34,463 nt of DNA from an uncultured Muribaculaceae bacterium (GTDB lineage: Bacteria; Bacteroidota; Bacteroidia; Bacteroidales; Muribaculaceae). The stretch is from positions 1-34,463 of the forward strand of contig CAJTTG010000014.1 in assembly GCA_910579185.1 (NCBI GenBank). The letters are read 5' to 3'. The translations under genes and the position numbers were made by a program. The notes beneath the pieces are model-generated. The model ran no database searches. It had not been told where the DNA came from and saw only the letters and a list, made by a program, of their open reading frames with translations. Positions 26,341 to 34,334 of this stretch are shown one piece after another; the first letter of the stretch is position 1, and each line of letters starts with the position of its first letter.

Positions 26341-26871
26341 TTATTTTCGCAGATGGGTGAACAGGTGCCAGATGGCTATGCCTGTTGATACTGACACATT
26401 TAGAGAGTGTTTGGTTCCGAACTGCGGTATTTCCAGACAGATATCAGAGGCGTTGACAATTTCCGGATCTACGCCATGGACTTCATGCCCGGCTATTATG
26501 GCGTAACGCCCGGCAGGATCGGGGCGGAATGTATCGAGAAGTATGCTTTCTTTCACTTGTTCGAGGGCGCAGACCGTGTAGCCCTCCTGATGCAGGCGCT
26601 CCACGGCGTCCATGGTGTTTTCAAAATATGTCCAGCTGACGGAATCTTCCGCACCGAGGGCCGTTTTGTGGATTTCGGGCGACGGGGGTGTGGCCGTGAT
26701 GCCGCAAAGCATGATCCGATCCACTAAAAATGCGTCGGATGTACGGAATATTGAACCAATGTTGTTGAGCGAACGTACGTTGTCCAAAACTACCGTGAGG
26801 GGTAATTTAGGACGGGCGCGATACTCTTCCAGAGTGTCGCGCCCGAGATCAAATATGGTTTTCTTTTCCAC
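26341..26871 (-). CDS. TrmH/SpoU-family RNA 2'-O-methyltransferase
   Basis: A 176-residue SPOUT-class enzyme that would methylate ribose 2'-OH in tRNA or rRNA using SAM through a knotted fold. Motif 1 is LDNVRSLNNIGSIFRTSDAF, motif 2 IIAGHEVHGV, and motif 3 PQFGTKHSLNVSVSTGIAIW. The start codon is GTG (no in-frame ATG is available between the serS stop and this point), 22 bases after serS, so the two are likely co-transcribed. The exact target nucleotide cannot be told. Confidence 0.9.
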   Translation of the reverse strand: MEKKTIFDLGRDTLEEYRARPKLPLTVVLDNVRSLNNIGSIFRTSDAFLVDRIMLCGITATPPSPEIHKTALGAEDSVSWTYFENTMDAVERLHQEGYTVCALEQVKESILLDTFRPDPAGRYAIIAGHEVHGVDPEIVNASDICLEIPQFGTKHSLNVSVSTGIAIWHLFTHLRK

Positions 26872-26893
26872 GATGGATTGGAAATCGGTGGGA

Positions 26894-28165
26894 TCAGTCG
26901 ATGATGTCGAAGCCGGTGTACTTGCGCAGACATTCGGGAACTACGATGCCGGCAGGGGTCTGGTTGTTCTCGAGCAACGCTGCCATGATGCGCGGCAGAG
27001 CCAGGGCAGAGCCGTTGAGTGTGTGGCAGAGCTGTGTCTTTTTGTCGGCTGCGCGGTAGCGGCATTTGAGGCGGTTAGCCTGATATGTCTCGAAGTTGGA
27101 TACGGATGAAACCTCAAGCCAGCGTTTCTGTGCGGCTGAGAATACCTCGAAGTCGAATGTGATGGCTGATGTGAAGCTCATGTCACCGCCACAGAGGCGC
27201 AGGATATGCCAGGGCAGACCAAGCTTTTCGAGCAGACCCTGAACATGATCTTTCATTTCCTCAAGTGCGGCGTATGAGTTCTCGGGTTTTTCGATGCGGA
27301 CAATTTCCACTTTGTCGAACTGATGCAGACGGTTCAGGCCGCGGACATCCTTGCCGTAGCTGCCGGCCTCGCGGCGGAAGCATGCGGAATAGGCGCAGTT
27401 CTTTTTGGGAAGCTCCGACTCGGAAAGGATCACGTCGCGGTAGATGTTGGTCACGGGAACTTCGGCTGTGGGGATCAGATAGAGGCGATCCTCATTGACG
27501 AAATACATCTGGCCTTCCTTGTCGGGGAGCTGGCCTGTGCCGTAGCCCGATGCTTCGTTGACAACGTAAGGGGGCTGGATTTCCAAATAACCGGCTTTTC
27601 CTGCTTCGTCGAGGAAGAACTGGATAAGTGCTCGCTGGAGGCGTGCGCCCTTGCCGATGTAGACGGGGAATCCGGCGCCGGTGATCTTCACACCGAGGTC
27701 GAAGTCTATCAGGTTGTATTTCTTGGCAAGATCCCAGTGGGGGAGTGCATCTTCAGGGAGATCAGGCATCGGGCCACCGGTTTTCTCAACGACATTGTCC
27801 TCGGCAGTGCGGCCTTCCGGCACCATGTCGCAGGGGGTGTTGGGGATTGTCAGCAGGATGTCGCGGATCTCGGTCTCGGTCTGTGCGAGAGTGTCGGCTA
27901 TCTCTTTCTGCGATTCCTTGAGGGCAGCCACTTGTGCTTTGGCCTGGTCGGCCTCTTCCTTTAGGCCTTGTTTCATGAGTTGGCCGATACGGGCGGCATA
28001 TTGTTTGAGCTCAGCTGCGGCGTTGTCGTTGGTCAGTTGCAGTTTGCGGCGGCGGTCGTCGAGCGCGAGCACGTTGTCGATCGGTTCTTTTGCGTCGAAA
28101 CCTTTGACGGCAAGACGCTTGATGACGTTTTCGGGGTTTTCTTTGATTTGCTGTAGAGTAAGCAT
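26894..28165 (-). CDS. serS: Seryl-tRNA synthetase SerS
   Basis: SerS charges tRNA-Ser (and tRNA-Sec) with serine. The 423-residue protein has the long N-terminal antiparallel coiled coil (about 30-105) that grips the tRNA variable arm, and the class II catalytic core: motif 2 in CFRREAGSYGKDVRGLNRLH and motif 3 in LNGSALALPRIMAALLENNQ. It starts 36 bases after yqeY with no TAnnTTTG element in the gap, so it is probably read from the yqeY promoter. Confidence 0.97.
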   Translation of the reverse strand: MLTLQQIKENPENVIKRLAVKGFDAKEPIDNVLALDDRRRKLQLTNDNAAAELKQYAARIGQLMKQGLKEEADQAKAQVAALKESQKEIADTLAQTETEIRDILLTIPNTPCDMVPEGRTAEDNVVEKTGGPMPDLPEDALPHWDLAKKYNLIDFDLGVKITGAGFPVYIGKGARLQRALIQFFLDEAGKAGYLEIQPPYVVNEASGYGTGQLPDKEGQMYFVNEDRLYLIPTAEVPVTNIYRDVILSESELPKKNCAYSACFRREAGSYGKDVRGLNRLHQFDKVEIVRIEKPENSYAALEEMKDHVQGLLEKLGLPWHILRLCGGDMSFTSAITFDFEVFSAAQKRWLEVSSVSNFETYQANRLKCRYRAADKKTQLCHTLNGSALALPRIMAALLENNQTPAGIVVPECLRKYTGFDIID

Positions 28166-28201
28166 ATCTGTATCTTTTTTAGAAAAATTGCTAAATATGG
28201 A

Positions 28202-28651
28202 TCAGGCGAGGAGCTCGCGTACTTTTGCTGATATCACTTTGCCGTCGGCACGTCCGGCGAGAGCTTTTGATGCCACGCCCATCACCTTGCCCATCTCTTT
28301 CTGCGATGTTGCGCCAACCTGAGCTATGATATTCCGGAGCTCGGCGGTCAGTTCCTCTTCAGAAAGCTGTTTGGGAAGATATTCTTCGATCACGGCAGCT
28401 TCGGCGAGTTCGTTCTCGGCAAGCTCGGGGCGGTTCTGCTCGGAATATATCACGGCAGTCTCGCGACGCTGTTTGGCCATTTTTGCCAGTATTTTGGTGG
28501 CCTGTTCATCGGAGAGGGTTCCGTCGGAACCTTTTGCGGTCTTAGCTTCAAGAAACTCTTTTTTGATACCGCGGAGCGTTTCAAGACGCACCTTTTCCTT
28601 TGCCAGCATGGCCGATTTTATGTCGTTGCTGATTTTGTCAAATAAGTCCAT
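28202..28651 (-). CDS. GatB/YqeY domain protein
   Basis: A 149-residue YqeY-family protein that shares the tRNA-binding C-terminal domain of GatB, the amidotransferase subunit; the free-standing form has no settled role. It is mostly helical (EKVRLETLRGIKKEFLEAK, then AKQRRETAVIYSEQNRPEL, and a typical EEYLPKQLSEEEL segment). The start at MDLFDKISNDIKSAM matches the family and lies just after the promoter; a longer frame upstream would include the terminator hairpin. In many Bacteroidetes I recall this gene next to ftsZ, but here it is about 6 kb away on the other strand. Confidence 0.93.
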   Translation of the reverse strand: MDLFDKISNDIKSAMLAKEKVRLETLRGIKKEFLEAKTAKGSDGTLSDEQATKILAKMAKQRRETAVIYSEQNRPELAENELAEAAVIEEYLPKQLSEEELTAELRNIIAQVGATSQKEMGKVMGVASKALAGRADGKVISAKVRELLA

Positions 28652-28676
28652 AATCAATGCTTTGGTTTTCAGACTG

Positions 28677-28724
28677 CAAAAATACGAAAAAGTTTGCACT
28701 ATAGCGCAAACTTTTTCGTATTTT
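28677..28724 (-). terminator. 19-bp perfect hairpin overlapping the yqeY promoter
   Basis: The arms 28679-28697 and 28706-28724 are exact reverse complements with an 8-base loop. On the minus strand a T run follows, so it would end transcripts of the SIMPL gene. The same bases hold TATTTTTG (28677-28684), a -7 match for yqeY, with TTTG at 28707-28710 (22-base spacing, slightly long). Terminator and promoter therefore share DNA. Confidence 0.75.
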
Positions 28725-28742
28725 GGATTTTTGTGGCGGCGG

Positions 28743-29450
28743 TCAGTCCTCAAGGAAGTATGTGAGGGTGGTGACTACGCGCACTTCTTTGATGTAGGGG
28801 GTGTACTGATCGCGGTCTTCGATGGAGAACTGTCCCTGATAGGCGGTCTTTATCTTGCCGAGCTTGGAGTCGGAGTCTTCGGCGAATTTGTTGGCAGCCT
28901 CACGGGCGTTCTTTGTGGCCTCGGCTATCATCTCGGGTTTGATGGAGTTGAGTTCGGTGTAGTCGTAGGTGATGGGATTGGAATAGTCGTTGGTGATGGC
29001 TATGCCACGTTCCATCAGCTCGCCTTGGCGGTTGATGAGTTCATGGACTTTGTCGACCTGCGAGGAGCTGACGGTGACCACTGACTGCACGCTGTAGTTG
29101 AACGGTATTGGCTGGGTGTTGTAGCGGTCGGTCGTCAGGTCGGTCATGGAGGGTGCGCCTATGCTGATCTCGGAGTCGGTCAGTCCGTTGGCTTTGAGAT
29201 AGGCCACGATGTCGGCATTGGTTTTGCTGACGGCGGAATAGACACCGGGGAGGTCGTTACCGACTTGTTTGAACACTATAGGCCATGTCACGCGGTTGGC
29301 TTTGACCTCGCGTGTGGCAAGACCGCGGACATCGACGGTGCGCTGGCTGGAGGTTATTGATACGAGGCCGCTGCGCACGCATAGACCGAGTGCAAGCAAG
29401 CCGACTGCTAAGAGTCCGGCCGCGATTATTTTGATTGAGTCGGTTTTCAT
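28743..29450 (-). CDS. SIMPL (DUF541) domain protein
   Basis: A 235-residue protein with an N-terminal signal anchor (about 6-25) and a SIMPL domain over most of the rest (VDVRGLATREVKANRVTW at the start, SYVQS/VVTVSS-type strands in the middle, a helical EATKNAREAANKFAEDSDSKLG segment near the end). The family is found in the periplasm or outer envelope of many bacteria and is linked loosely to stress survival; its molecular role is unknown. It is the last gene of a three-gene minus-strand unit, 27 bases after the DUF4919 gene. Confidence 0.87.
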   Translation of the reverse strand: MKTDSIKIIAAGLLAVGLLALGLCVRSGLVSITSSQRTVDVRGLATREVKANRVTWPIVFKQVGNDLPGVYSAVSKTNADIVAYLKANGLTDSEISIGAPSMTDLTTDRYNTQPIPFNYSVQSVVTVSSSQVDKVHELINRQGELMERGIAITNDYSNPITYDYTELNSIKPEMIAEATKNAREAANKFAEDSDSKLGKIKTAYQGQFSIEDRDQYTPYIKEVRVVTTLTYFLED

Positions 29451-29477
29451 TGGAGGGAAGGACTGTTAAAAAAATGG

Positions 29478-30104
29478 TTATTTGAAGATGCCGAAATAGA
29501 GGATCACGTCGTCGGGGATGCCGTCGAAGCTGGCTTTGATTGCCGTGAGCTGTCCGATCTGTGATTGCCCGACAACGTTTTTCGGCTGCATGTATTTGAC
29601 AAGAAATTCGTTGATGTCGCTGCGGCGGATCACTTGATAGGGGCTTGCGTCGGCTACTCCTGATCCGGAGTTCATGATTGCGTCGCAGATGGCGAGCAGA
29701 CGTGTCTGAAAGGCCGGAGCCTGTGCTTTGATATTCGGATCGGCCGAGGCTGAAGCTGCGGCATAGGCTTTGAAGAGCAGAGCGAGGTTGGTGGGGTCGG
29801 ATGCGAGTGCCTCGTTGGCAAGGTTGTAGGCGCGTTTCATGTCACCTGAGTTGTAGGCGGCGATAACGGGGGTGTAGTCTTTGTCGGGGGTGAATCCGGG
29901 CTGGAGGGCTGAGCCGTAGTAGAGTGTGGTGGCTTCGGCCTCTGTCAGCTGTTTGCCATCCTTGAATTTTTTGAGAAGGTCGGTGTAGGATGATGTTTTT
30001 GCCTGTGCGGCTATTGCGGCATGGTCGGGCTGTGCGGCGGAAATGTTTGCCGGGGCTGTGGCGATTGCCAGGGCGGTTGCTGCGGCTAAGATCAGATGTT
30101 TCAT
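29478..30104 (-). CDS. Exported DUF4919-like protein
   Basis: A 208-residue protein with a signal peptide (about 1-23, cleavage after SAA) and a helical, TPR-like body (RAYNLANEALASDPTNLALLFKAY). The LYYGSALQPGFTP segment resembles what I recall of the Bacteroidetes DUF4919 family. Function is unknown. It sits 32 bases after the GH3-like gene and 27 before the SIMPL gene, suggesting one message. Confidence 0.78.
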   Translation of the reverse strand: MKHLILAAATALAIATAPANISAAQPDHAAIAAQAKTSSYTDLLKKFKDGKQLTEAEATTLYYGSALQPGFTPDKDYTPVIAAYNSGDMKRAYNLANEALASDPTNLALLFKAYAAASASADPNIKAQAPAFQTRLLAICDAIMNSGSGVADASPYQVIRRSDINEFLVKYMQPKNVVGQSQIGQLTAIKASFDGIPDDVILYFGIFK

Positions 30105-30136
30105 TATGGTTTGTTTTTTGTGTTTGCTGTTTGTTT

Positions 30137-31651
30137 TTATCTGTTTCCGTTCAATGCGAGCATCGATTCGATTAGTTTGCGGTCGTTGCTCAGACGTGGC
30201 ACCTTGCGTTGTCCGCCGAGTTTGCCTGTCGATTCAAGCCAGTCGTCGAAAAGTCCGGGCCGGGCGGTTGTGACGGTGAGCCGGGCGAGGAATATGTCGC
30301 CGTTGCGTTTTGCCTGATAATCGCTGTTCTCACGGGTTAGCATCTCGTCGAGGATGGCTTCGAATGCCGGCATGTCGGCCGGTGGGGTGGCGAACTCTAT
30401 CAGCCACTGGTGGTGTCCGCGGTTGCCTTCTGAAGTGTAGACCGGCGCTGCGGTATAGTTCAGGACCTTGCAGCCACATCGGGCGCATGCGTTTGCAAGG
30501 GCAGCATCGGTGTTGTGGACCATCACCTCTTCTCCAAATGCGTTAATGAAGTGTTTTGTTCGCCCGGCAATGGTGATTCTCAGTGGATTTGTCGATTCTA
30601 TGCGCACGGTGTCGCCCAGCGGATAGCGCCAGAGACCGTTGCAGGAGGTGATGACCATGGCGTAGATCTCGCCTTTTTGCACCTCCCATGCCGGAACAGG
30701 CTGCGCTGATGGCTGGGAAAGGGGGATGAACTCGTAGAACACACCTCCGTCGATTTGCAGAGCCATCGCGTGATCACCTATCGTGTCCTGAACGGCAAAG
30801 AAGCCCTCGGACGCATTGTAGGTCTCAAGGTAGCGCATCTGTGTGGGGTCGATGATCGCGTCGTATTGGTCGCGGTAGGGCAGGAATGAAATTCCGCCGT
30901 GGAAGAATACTTCAAGATTGGGCCATATTTCGTGGATCTGTGTGGCTCCGGTGTAGTCGAGCATTCCACGCAGGACGGTCAGGAACCATGATGGGACGCC
31001 GGATATGTTTGTGACATTGGCTTTTGCGGCCGCTTTGATCAGGGCCGGCAGCTTTTCATGCCAGTCGGACATCAGTGCGATTCGTTTCGACGGGATGCGC
31101 ACCATGTTTGCCAATGGGTTGATGGCTTCGATGAGGTTGGCCGACAGATCGCCAACTTTTGCGTGTGATCCTGCCGGGAGGTTCAGCTCGTTGGCAAAGC
31201 TGCCGCCGAGAATGAAACTTCTGCCGTCGAATATGCGGCTGTCGGGATATAGGCGCAGGTAGTGGGCCACAACGTCGGCTCCACCGCGATAGTGGTTGCG
31301 CTGGAGTGATGCCTGCGTGACCGGGATATATTTGCTTTTGCCGTCGGACGTGCCCGATGACTGGGCGTAGCGGCGTGTGTGCCCCGGCCAGAGAATGTCG
31401 GGTTCGCCTGCTATCATGCGCATCACCATAGGGCGTATCTGCTCGTATGGCGTGATGTCGACCCGTTGGCGGAAATCGTTGTAGTTGCTGATCGATCCAT
31501 AACCATGGTCACGCCCCCAGACAGTGTCCCGGGCCTCGTGGATAAGGTCTTGCAGCTGTCCGCGTTGTGTTGCCTCGGTGTCGGATGCGGCGGCGTTGAT
31601 CTGCCTGATGCGTCTGATGAAATATGGACGAATGATCTTGGTCAGGTTCAT
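30137..31651 (-). CDS. GH3-family acyl-adenylating (acyl-acid amido synthetase-like) protein
   Basis: A 504-residue member of the GH3 family. Plant GH3 enzymes adenylate carboxylic acids such as jasmonate or auxin and join them to amino acids; bacterial substrates are unknown. ATP-binding motif 1 is SSGTSDGKSKYIP (98-110), motif 2 is YNASEGFFAVQ and motif 3 is LWRYPLGDTVRI, so the adenylation site looks intact. No signal peptide is seen with the start MNLTKIIRPYF. Longer frames to ATG 31693 or GTG 31711 begin upstream of the predicted promoter and are rejected. It leads the DUF4919-SIMPL unit. Confidence 0.88.
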   Translation of the reverse strand: MNLTKIIRPYFIRRIRQINAAASDTEATQRGQLQDLIHEARDTVWGRDHGYGSISNYNDFRQRVDITPYEQIRPMVMRMIAGEPDILWPGHTRRYAQSSGTSDGKSKYIPVTQASLQRNHYRGGADVVAHYLRLYPDSRIFDGRSFILGGSFANELNLPAGSHAKVGDLSANLIEAINPLANMVRIPSKRIALMSDWHEKLPALIKAAAKANVTNISGVPSWFLTVLRGMLDYTGATQIHEIWPNLEVFFHGGISFLPYRDQYDAIIDPTQMRYLETYNASEGFFAVQDTIGDHAMALQIDGGVFYEFIPLSQPSAQPVPAWEVQKGEIYAMVITSCNGLWRYPLGDTVRIESTNPLRITIAGRTKHFINAFGEEVMVHNTDAALANACARCGCKVLNYTAAPVYTSEGNRGHHQWLIEFATPPADMPAFEAILDEMLTRENSDYQAKRNGDIFLARLTVTTARPGLFDDWLESTGKLGGQRKVPRLSNDRKLIESMLALNGNR

Positions 31652-31672
31652 GACATTGACTTTTGCAAGTGG

Positions 31673-31680
31673 CAAAGATA
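31673..31680 (-). promoter_or_regulatory. -7 element of the GH3-like gene
   Basis: TATCTTTG on the minus strand matches TAnnTTTG and lies 21 bases before the ATG, which supports the shorter start. The -33 part is not clear. Confidence 0.5.
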
Positions 31681-31742
31681 TAAAAAATGCCATGATTTTT
31701 GCGCGAAACACGCCGGAATCACGAATTTCAGAAATAATTTCT

Positions 31743-31750
31743 TAAATTTG
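31743..31750 (+). promoter_or_regulatory. -7 element of the lipoprotein/pseudokinase unit
   Basis: TAAATTTG matches TAnnTTTG, 31 bases before the lipoprotein ATG at 31782. No TTTG is found at the normal upstream distance. It is divergent from the GH3 promoter 60 bases away. Confidence 0.5.
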
Positions 31751-31781
31751 CGTGCTATAAATCAAATAAGAACTTGTCAGA

Positions 31782-32177
31782 ATGAAAAAAATAAGCAAAT
31801 CGTTGCTGACTCTTTGTCTTGTTTTGGTCGCGATGGCCGGCTTGACATCGTGTGGTGACGAATATTACGACTACTCGCCTCTGCAGGGAGGCTGGGAACT
31901 TGTGGAGATTGACGGCGTCCCTGTTGCCGAACCGTATGTTAGCGAGTTTACTTTCTACAGCGATGGTACAGGGGTGTATGGCCAGTATAATCCATATCCG
32001 CAATGGACCACGTTCCGGATCACATGGGAGACTGAAATAGCACCCGGCGGTGCCGAATATCTGTATATCTATCCTGCCGGCGGCGGAGTGTGGAGCTACA
32101 TGATCCGGTTGTATCCCACATTTATGGAGTTGACCGATCTTGATACCGGTCAACGGTTGATCTACAATGCAATATGA
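31782..32177 (+). CDS. Small lipoprotein with lipocalin-like features, likely surface exposed
   Basis: A 131-residue lipoprotein (lipobox LTSC, Cys24). The residues after Cys are GDEYYDY, and acidic residues at this place resemble the Bacteroidetes lipoprotein export signal, so surface display is plausible. The body has a pattern of short beta strands: LQGGWELVEIDG, then a turn with FTFYSDGTGVY, ending in MELTDLDTGQRLIYN, similar to small lipocalin-type Bacteroidetes lipoproteins. I do not recognise a named family. Its stop overlaps the start of the pseudokinase gene (ATGA), so the two proteins are made together. Confidence 0.82.
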   Translation: MKKISKSLLTLCLVLVAMAGLTSCGDEYYDYSPLQGGWELVEIDGVPVAEPYVSEFTFYSDGTGVYGQYNPYPQWTTFRITWETEIAPGGAEYLYIYPAGGGVWSYMIRLYPTFMELTDLDTGQRLIYNAI

Positions 32178-32944
32178 CGGGGATGGACGATTCAGGACAG
32201 ATTAAAGCTGAAAAATGGACAGAGATTGAACTGCTGCCGGAATGGGATGAGCAGTTCTATGATGTCTATACGGCTAAGAAGCATGGCAAGTGGGTGATGC
32301 TCAAAACTTTGAAGCCTGCCTACAAGGATGATCCGCGCTTCCGCGCCATGATAGAGAAGGAATTTGATGTCCGATACAATCTGGCTCACCCCAATATCGT
32401 GATGATCAACGATTTCGAGGATGTGCCGACACTCGGGCGCTGTATAATCACGGATGATGTCTACGGCGATTCTCTCCGGAAGCTGATCAGCCAGGGGAAG
32501 GTGACGAAAGATCATCTGGATAAGATCTGCACCCAGCTTGTGGATGCTATCAATTATATCCAGCAGAATCATCTGGTGCATTTCCCGATTCGTCCGGAAA
32601 CGATCATATTCACGGAAAATATCGGCAATCTGAAGCTTATAGATGTGGGGTTCGACCAGAGCGAGCATCTGACACCCTCCGAAGCTACAGAGGATATATG
32701 CAGTTTCGGCAAGGTGCTGGCGGAGGTTGTCGGACAGGTTCCCGACGCGCCGGGCTATCTGAAAAGGATAGCGGATAAATGTATGTCGGACGATCCGCGC
32801 AGCCGTTTCAAGAGTGTGCATCAACTGAGGATGGCGCTTGCTCACCGGTCGGACAATAAATTCTATATCGCGATCATCGTGTTTCTGCTTGCCATGATCG
32901 CGTTGCTCGTGTGGCTCACGTCGGCGTGGGCTCCGCATGTGTAA
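32174..32944 (+). CDS. Tail-anchored protein-kinase-like protein lacking the catalytic Asp
   Basis: A 256-residue Ser/Thr kinase-fold protein. Kept: the ATP-anchoring Lys44 in VMLKTLK, the helix-C Glu (E63) before HPNIVMINDFED, the metal-binding Asp157 in a DVG variant of DFG, and the DICSFGKVLAEV helix. Lost: the Gly-rich loop and the catalytic loop, where HRDLKPEN reads HFPIRPET (136-143), so the base Asp is Pro. I infer an ATP-binding pseudokinase. A C-terminal membrane segment (about 230-252) would anchor it with the kinase fold in the cytoplasm. ATG 32174 overlaps the lipoprotein stop; ATG 32183 is an alternative. Confidence 0.82.
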   Translation: MTGMDDSGQIKAEKWTEIELLPEWDEQFYDVYTAKKHGKWVMLKTLKPAYKDDPRFRAMIEKEFDVRYNLAHPNIVMINDFEDVPTLGRCIITDDVYGDSLRKLISQGKVTKDHLDKICTQLVDAINYIQQNHLVHFPIRPETIIFTENIGNLKLIDVGFDQSEHLTPSEATEDICSFGKVLAEVVGQVPDAPGYLKRIADKCMSDDPRSRFKSVHQLRMALAHRSDNKFYIAIIVFLLAMIALLVWLTSAWAPHV

Positions 32945-32986
32945 TCAATCCCACTCATTCATCAATATATATTCAATAGAACAGAC

Positions 32987-34117
32987 ATGTCAGTTGTTGT
33001 TGAGGCTGTGAAGCCGACCAAATCGGAGTTGAAACGATTTGTGCAATTTGGAATCTCGCACTACAAGGGGAACGGGTGTTATGTTCCGCCGTTGGTGTCG
33101 GACGAGATAGAAACCTTGATGCCGGACAAGAATCCGGCTTTTGACTATTGCCGTGCGCAGGCATTCATGGCCTACCGCGACGGCAAGCCCGTCGGACGTA
33201 TCGTTGCTATCATCAATGATCTCGTCAACAAGCGCACCGGAGTGAATGAAGGCCGGTTCGGCTTTGTGGATTTCATTGACGATCCCGAGGTTGTCGACGC
33301 TCTTTTCGGAGCTGCCGAGCAATGGGTCAAAGATAATGGCATGGATGAGATGGTGGGGCCGATGGGCTTCACGGATATGGATCATGAGGGGATGCTCGTC
33401 GAAGGATTTGACGAAATGGGCACTATGGCGACTATCTACAATTATGCCTACTACCCCGAGCAGATGGAGCGTATGGGGTATGCCAAGGATGTTGATTGGG
33501 TGGAATATCGTGTGACGGTTCCGAAAGAAGTCCCGGAAAAATTTGTGCGCATTTCCGAGATTGTCAAGAAAAAGTATGGCCTGAGATCGATAAAATTCAC
33601 GTCGCGCCGCAAGATCAAGGAGCAATACGGTCAGGCTCTGTTTGAGCTGATCAATGAAGCATACGATAAGCTATACGGGTATTCGCCGCTCAATCAGCGA
33701 CAGATTGACTATTATATAGGGAAATATCTTAATATTATCCGGCTCGACTGCCTGAGCGTGATAGTGGATTCGAATGATCAGCTTGTCGCGCTGGGTCTGT
33801 CGATGCCATCCATGTCGGAGGCGTTGCGTAAGTCAGGAGGGCGGATGCTGCCGTTCGGCTGGTATCATCTGCTGCATGGAATATATGGAAAGAATGATGT
33901 TGTGGATCTTCTGTTGATAGCCGTAAAGAAAGAATATCTGAGCCGTGGTGTGAACGCACTCGTGTTTGCCGACCTGATTCCGATCTTCAATAAAGAGGGA
34001 TTTAAGGAGGCGGAGAGCAATATTGAGCTTGAGGGAAACGACAGTGTCCGCCAGCAGTGGGACTACTTCCCCCATCGTCAGCATCGCCGTCGCCGGGCGT
34101 ACCGGAAAAAACTTTGA
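32987..34117 (+). CDS. GNAT-like (YghO-type) protein
   Basis: A 376-residue protein resembling the YghO family, annotated as acetyltransferase-like. An N-terminal GNAT-like half (AFMAYRDGKPVGRIVAIIND, then GRFGFVDFIDDPEVVDALF and GPMGFTDMDHEGMLVEGFDE) is followed by a second half with a similar strand order (LDCLSVIVDSNDQLVALGLS). The C-terminus is basic (HRQHRRRRAYRKKL). Substrate is unknown. It starts 42 bases after the pseudokinase and may share its message. Confidence 0.8.
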   Translation: MSVVVEAVKPTKSELKRFVQFGISHYKGNGCYVPPLVSDEIETLMPDKNPAFDYCRAQAFMAYRDGKPVGRIVAIINDLVNKRTGVNEGRFGFVDFIDDPEVVDALFGAAEQWVKDNGMDEMVGPMGFTDMDHEGMLVEGFDEMGTMATIYNYAYYPEQMERMGYAKDVDWVEYRVTVPKEVPEKFVRISEIVKKKYGLRSIKFTSRRKIKEQYGQALFELINEAYDKLYGYSPLNQRQIDYYIGKYLNIIRLDCLSVIVDSNDQLVALGLSMPSMSEALRKSGGRMLPFGWYHLLHGIYGKNDVVDLLLIAVKKEYLSRGVNALVFADLIPIFNKEGFKEAESNIELEGNDSVRQQWDYFPHRQHRRRRAYRKKL

Positions 34118-34200
34118 ATTTTTTTTCGGGCGTAAGTCGGTGAGTGACAGCAGGAAGGTGCCGTAGGGCTAAAATTTGTGTGAAAAAAGTTGCTGAAATA

Positions 34201-34232
34201 TTTGGAGAATATCGAAAAAGGCAGTAACTTTG
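34201..34232 (+). promoter_or_regulatory. Upstream tandem promoter P1
   Basis: TTTG (34201-34204), exactly 20 bases, TAACTTTG (34225-34232): a full match to the Bacteroidetes consensus in both parts and spacing. Confidence 0.85.
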
Positions 34233-34302
34233 CACTCGCTTTTGAAAAGGAGCGCTTTTCGATAGAGGTCGAAAAGATAAAACAAAAAAAGTTTGAAAAA
34301 GT

Positions 34303-34334
34303 TTTGGTGGAATGAGAAATTGTCCGTAACTTTG
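34303..34334 (+). promoter_or_regulatory. Downstream tandem promoter P2
   Basis: TTTG (34303-34306), exactly 20 bases, TAACTTTG (34327-34334), 102 bases downstream of P1 with the same layout and the same following bases GCA. Two identical-strength promoters in a row are typical of rRNA operons. Confidence 0.85.

Noticed and set aside
26341..26871. Missing ATG in the methyltransferase gene as a sign of a broken gene
   Set aside because: GTG is a normal start, all three family motifs are intact, and spacing from serS is typical of an operon.
28652..28753. N-terminal extension of the YqeY protein
   Set aside because: The extra residues are encoded by the terminator hairpin and promoter; family proteins begin at MDLFDKI.
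31652..31711. N-terminal extension of the GH3-like protein (GTG 31711 or ATG 31693)
   Set aside because: Both lie upstream of the TATCTTTG promoter element; the ATG at 31651 is the first start expected in the message.
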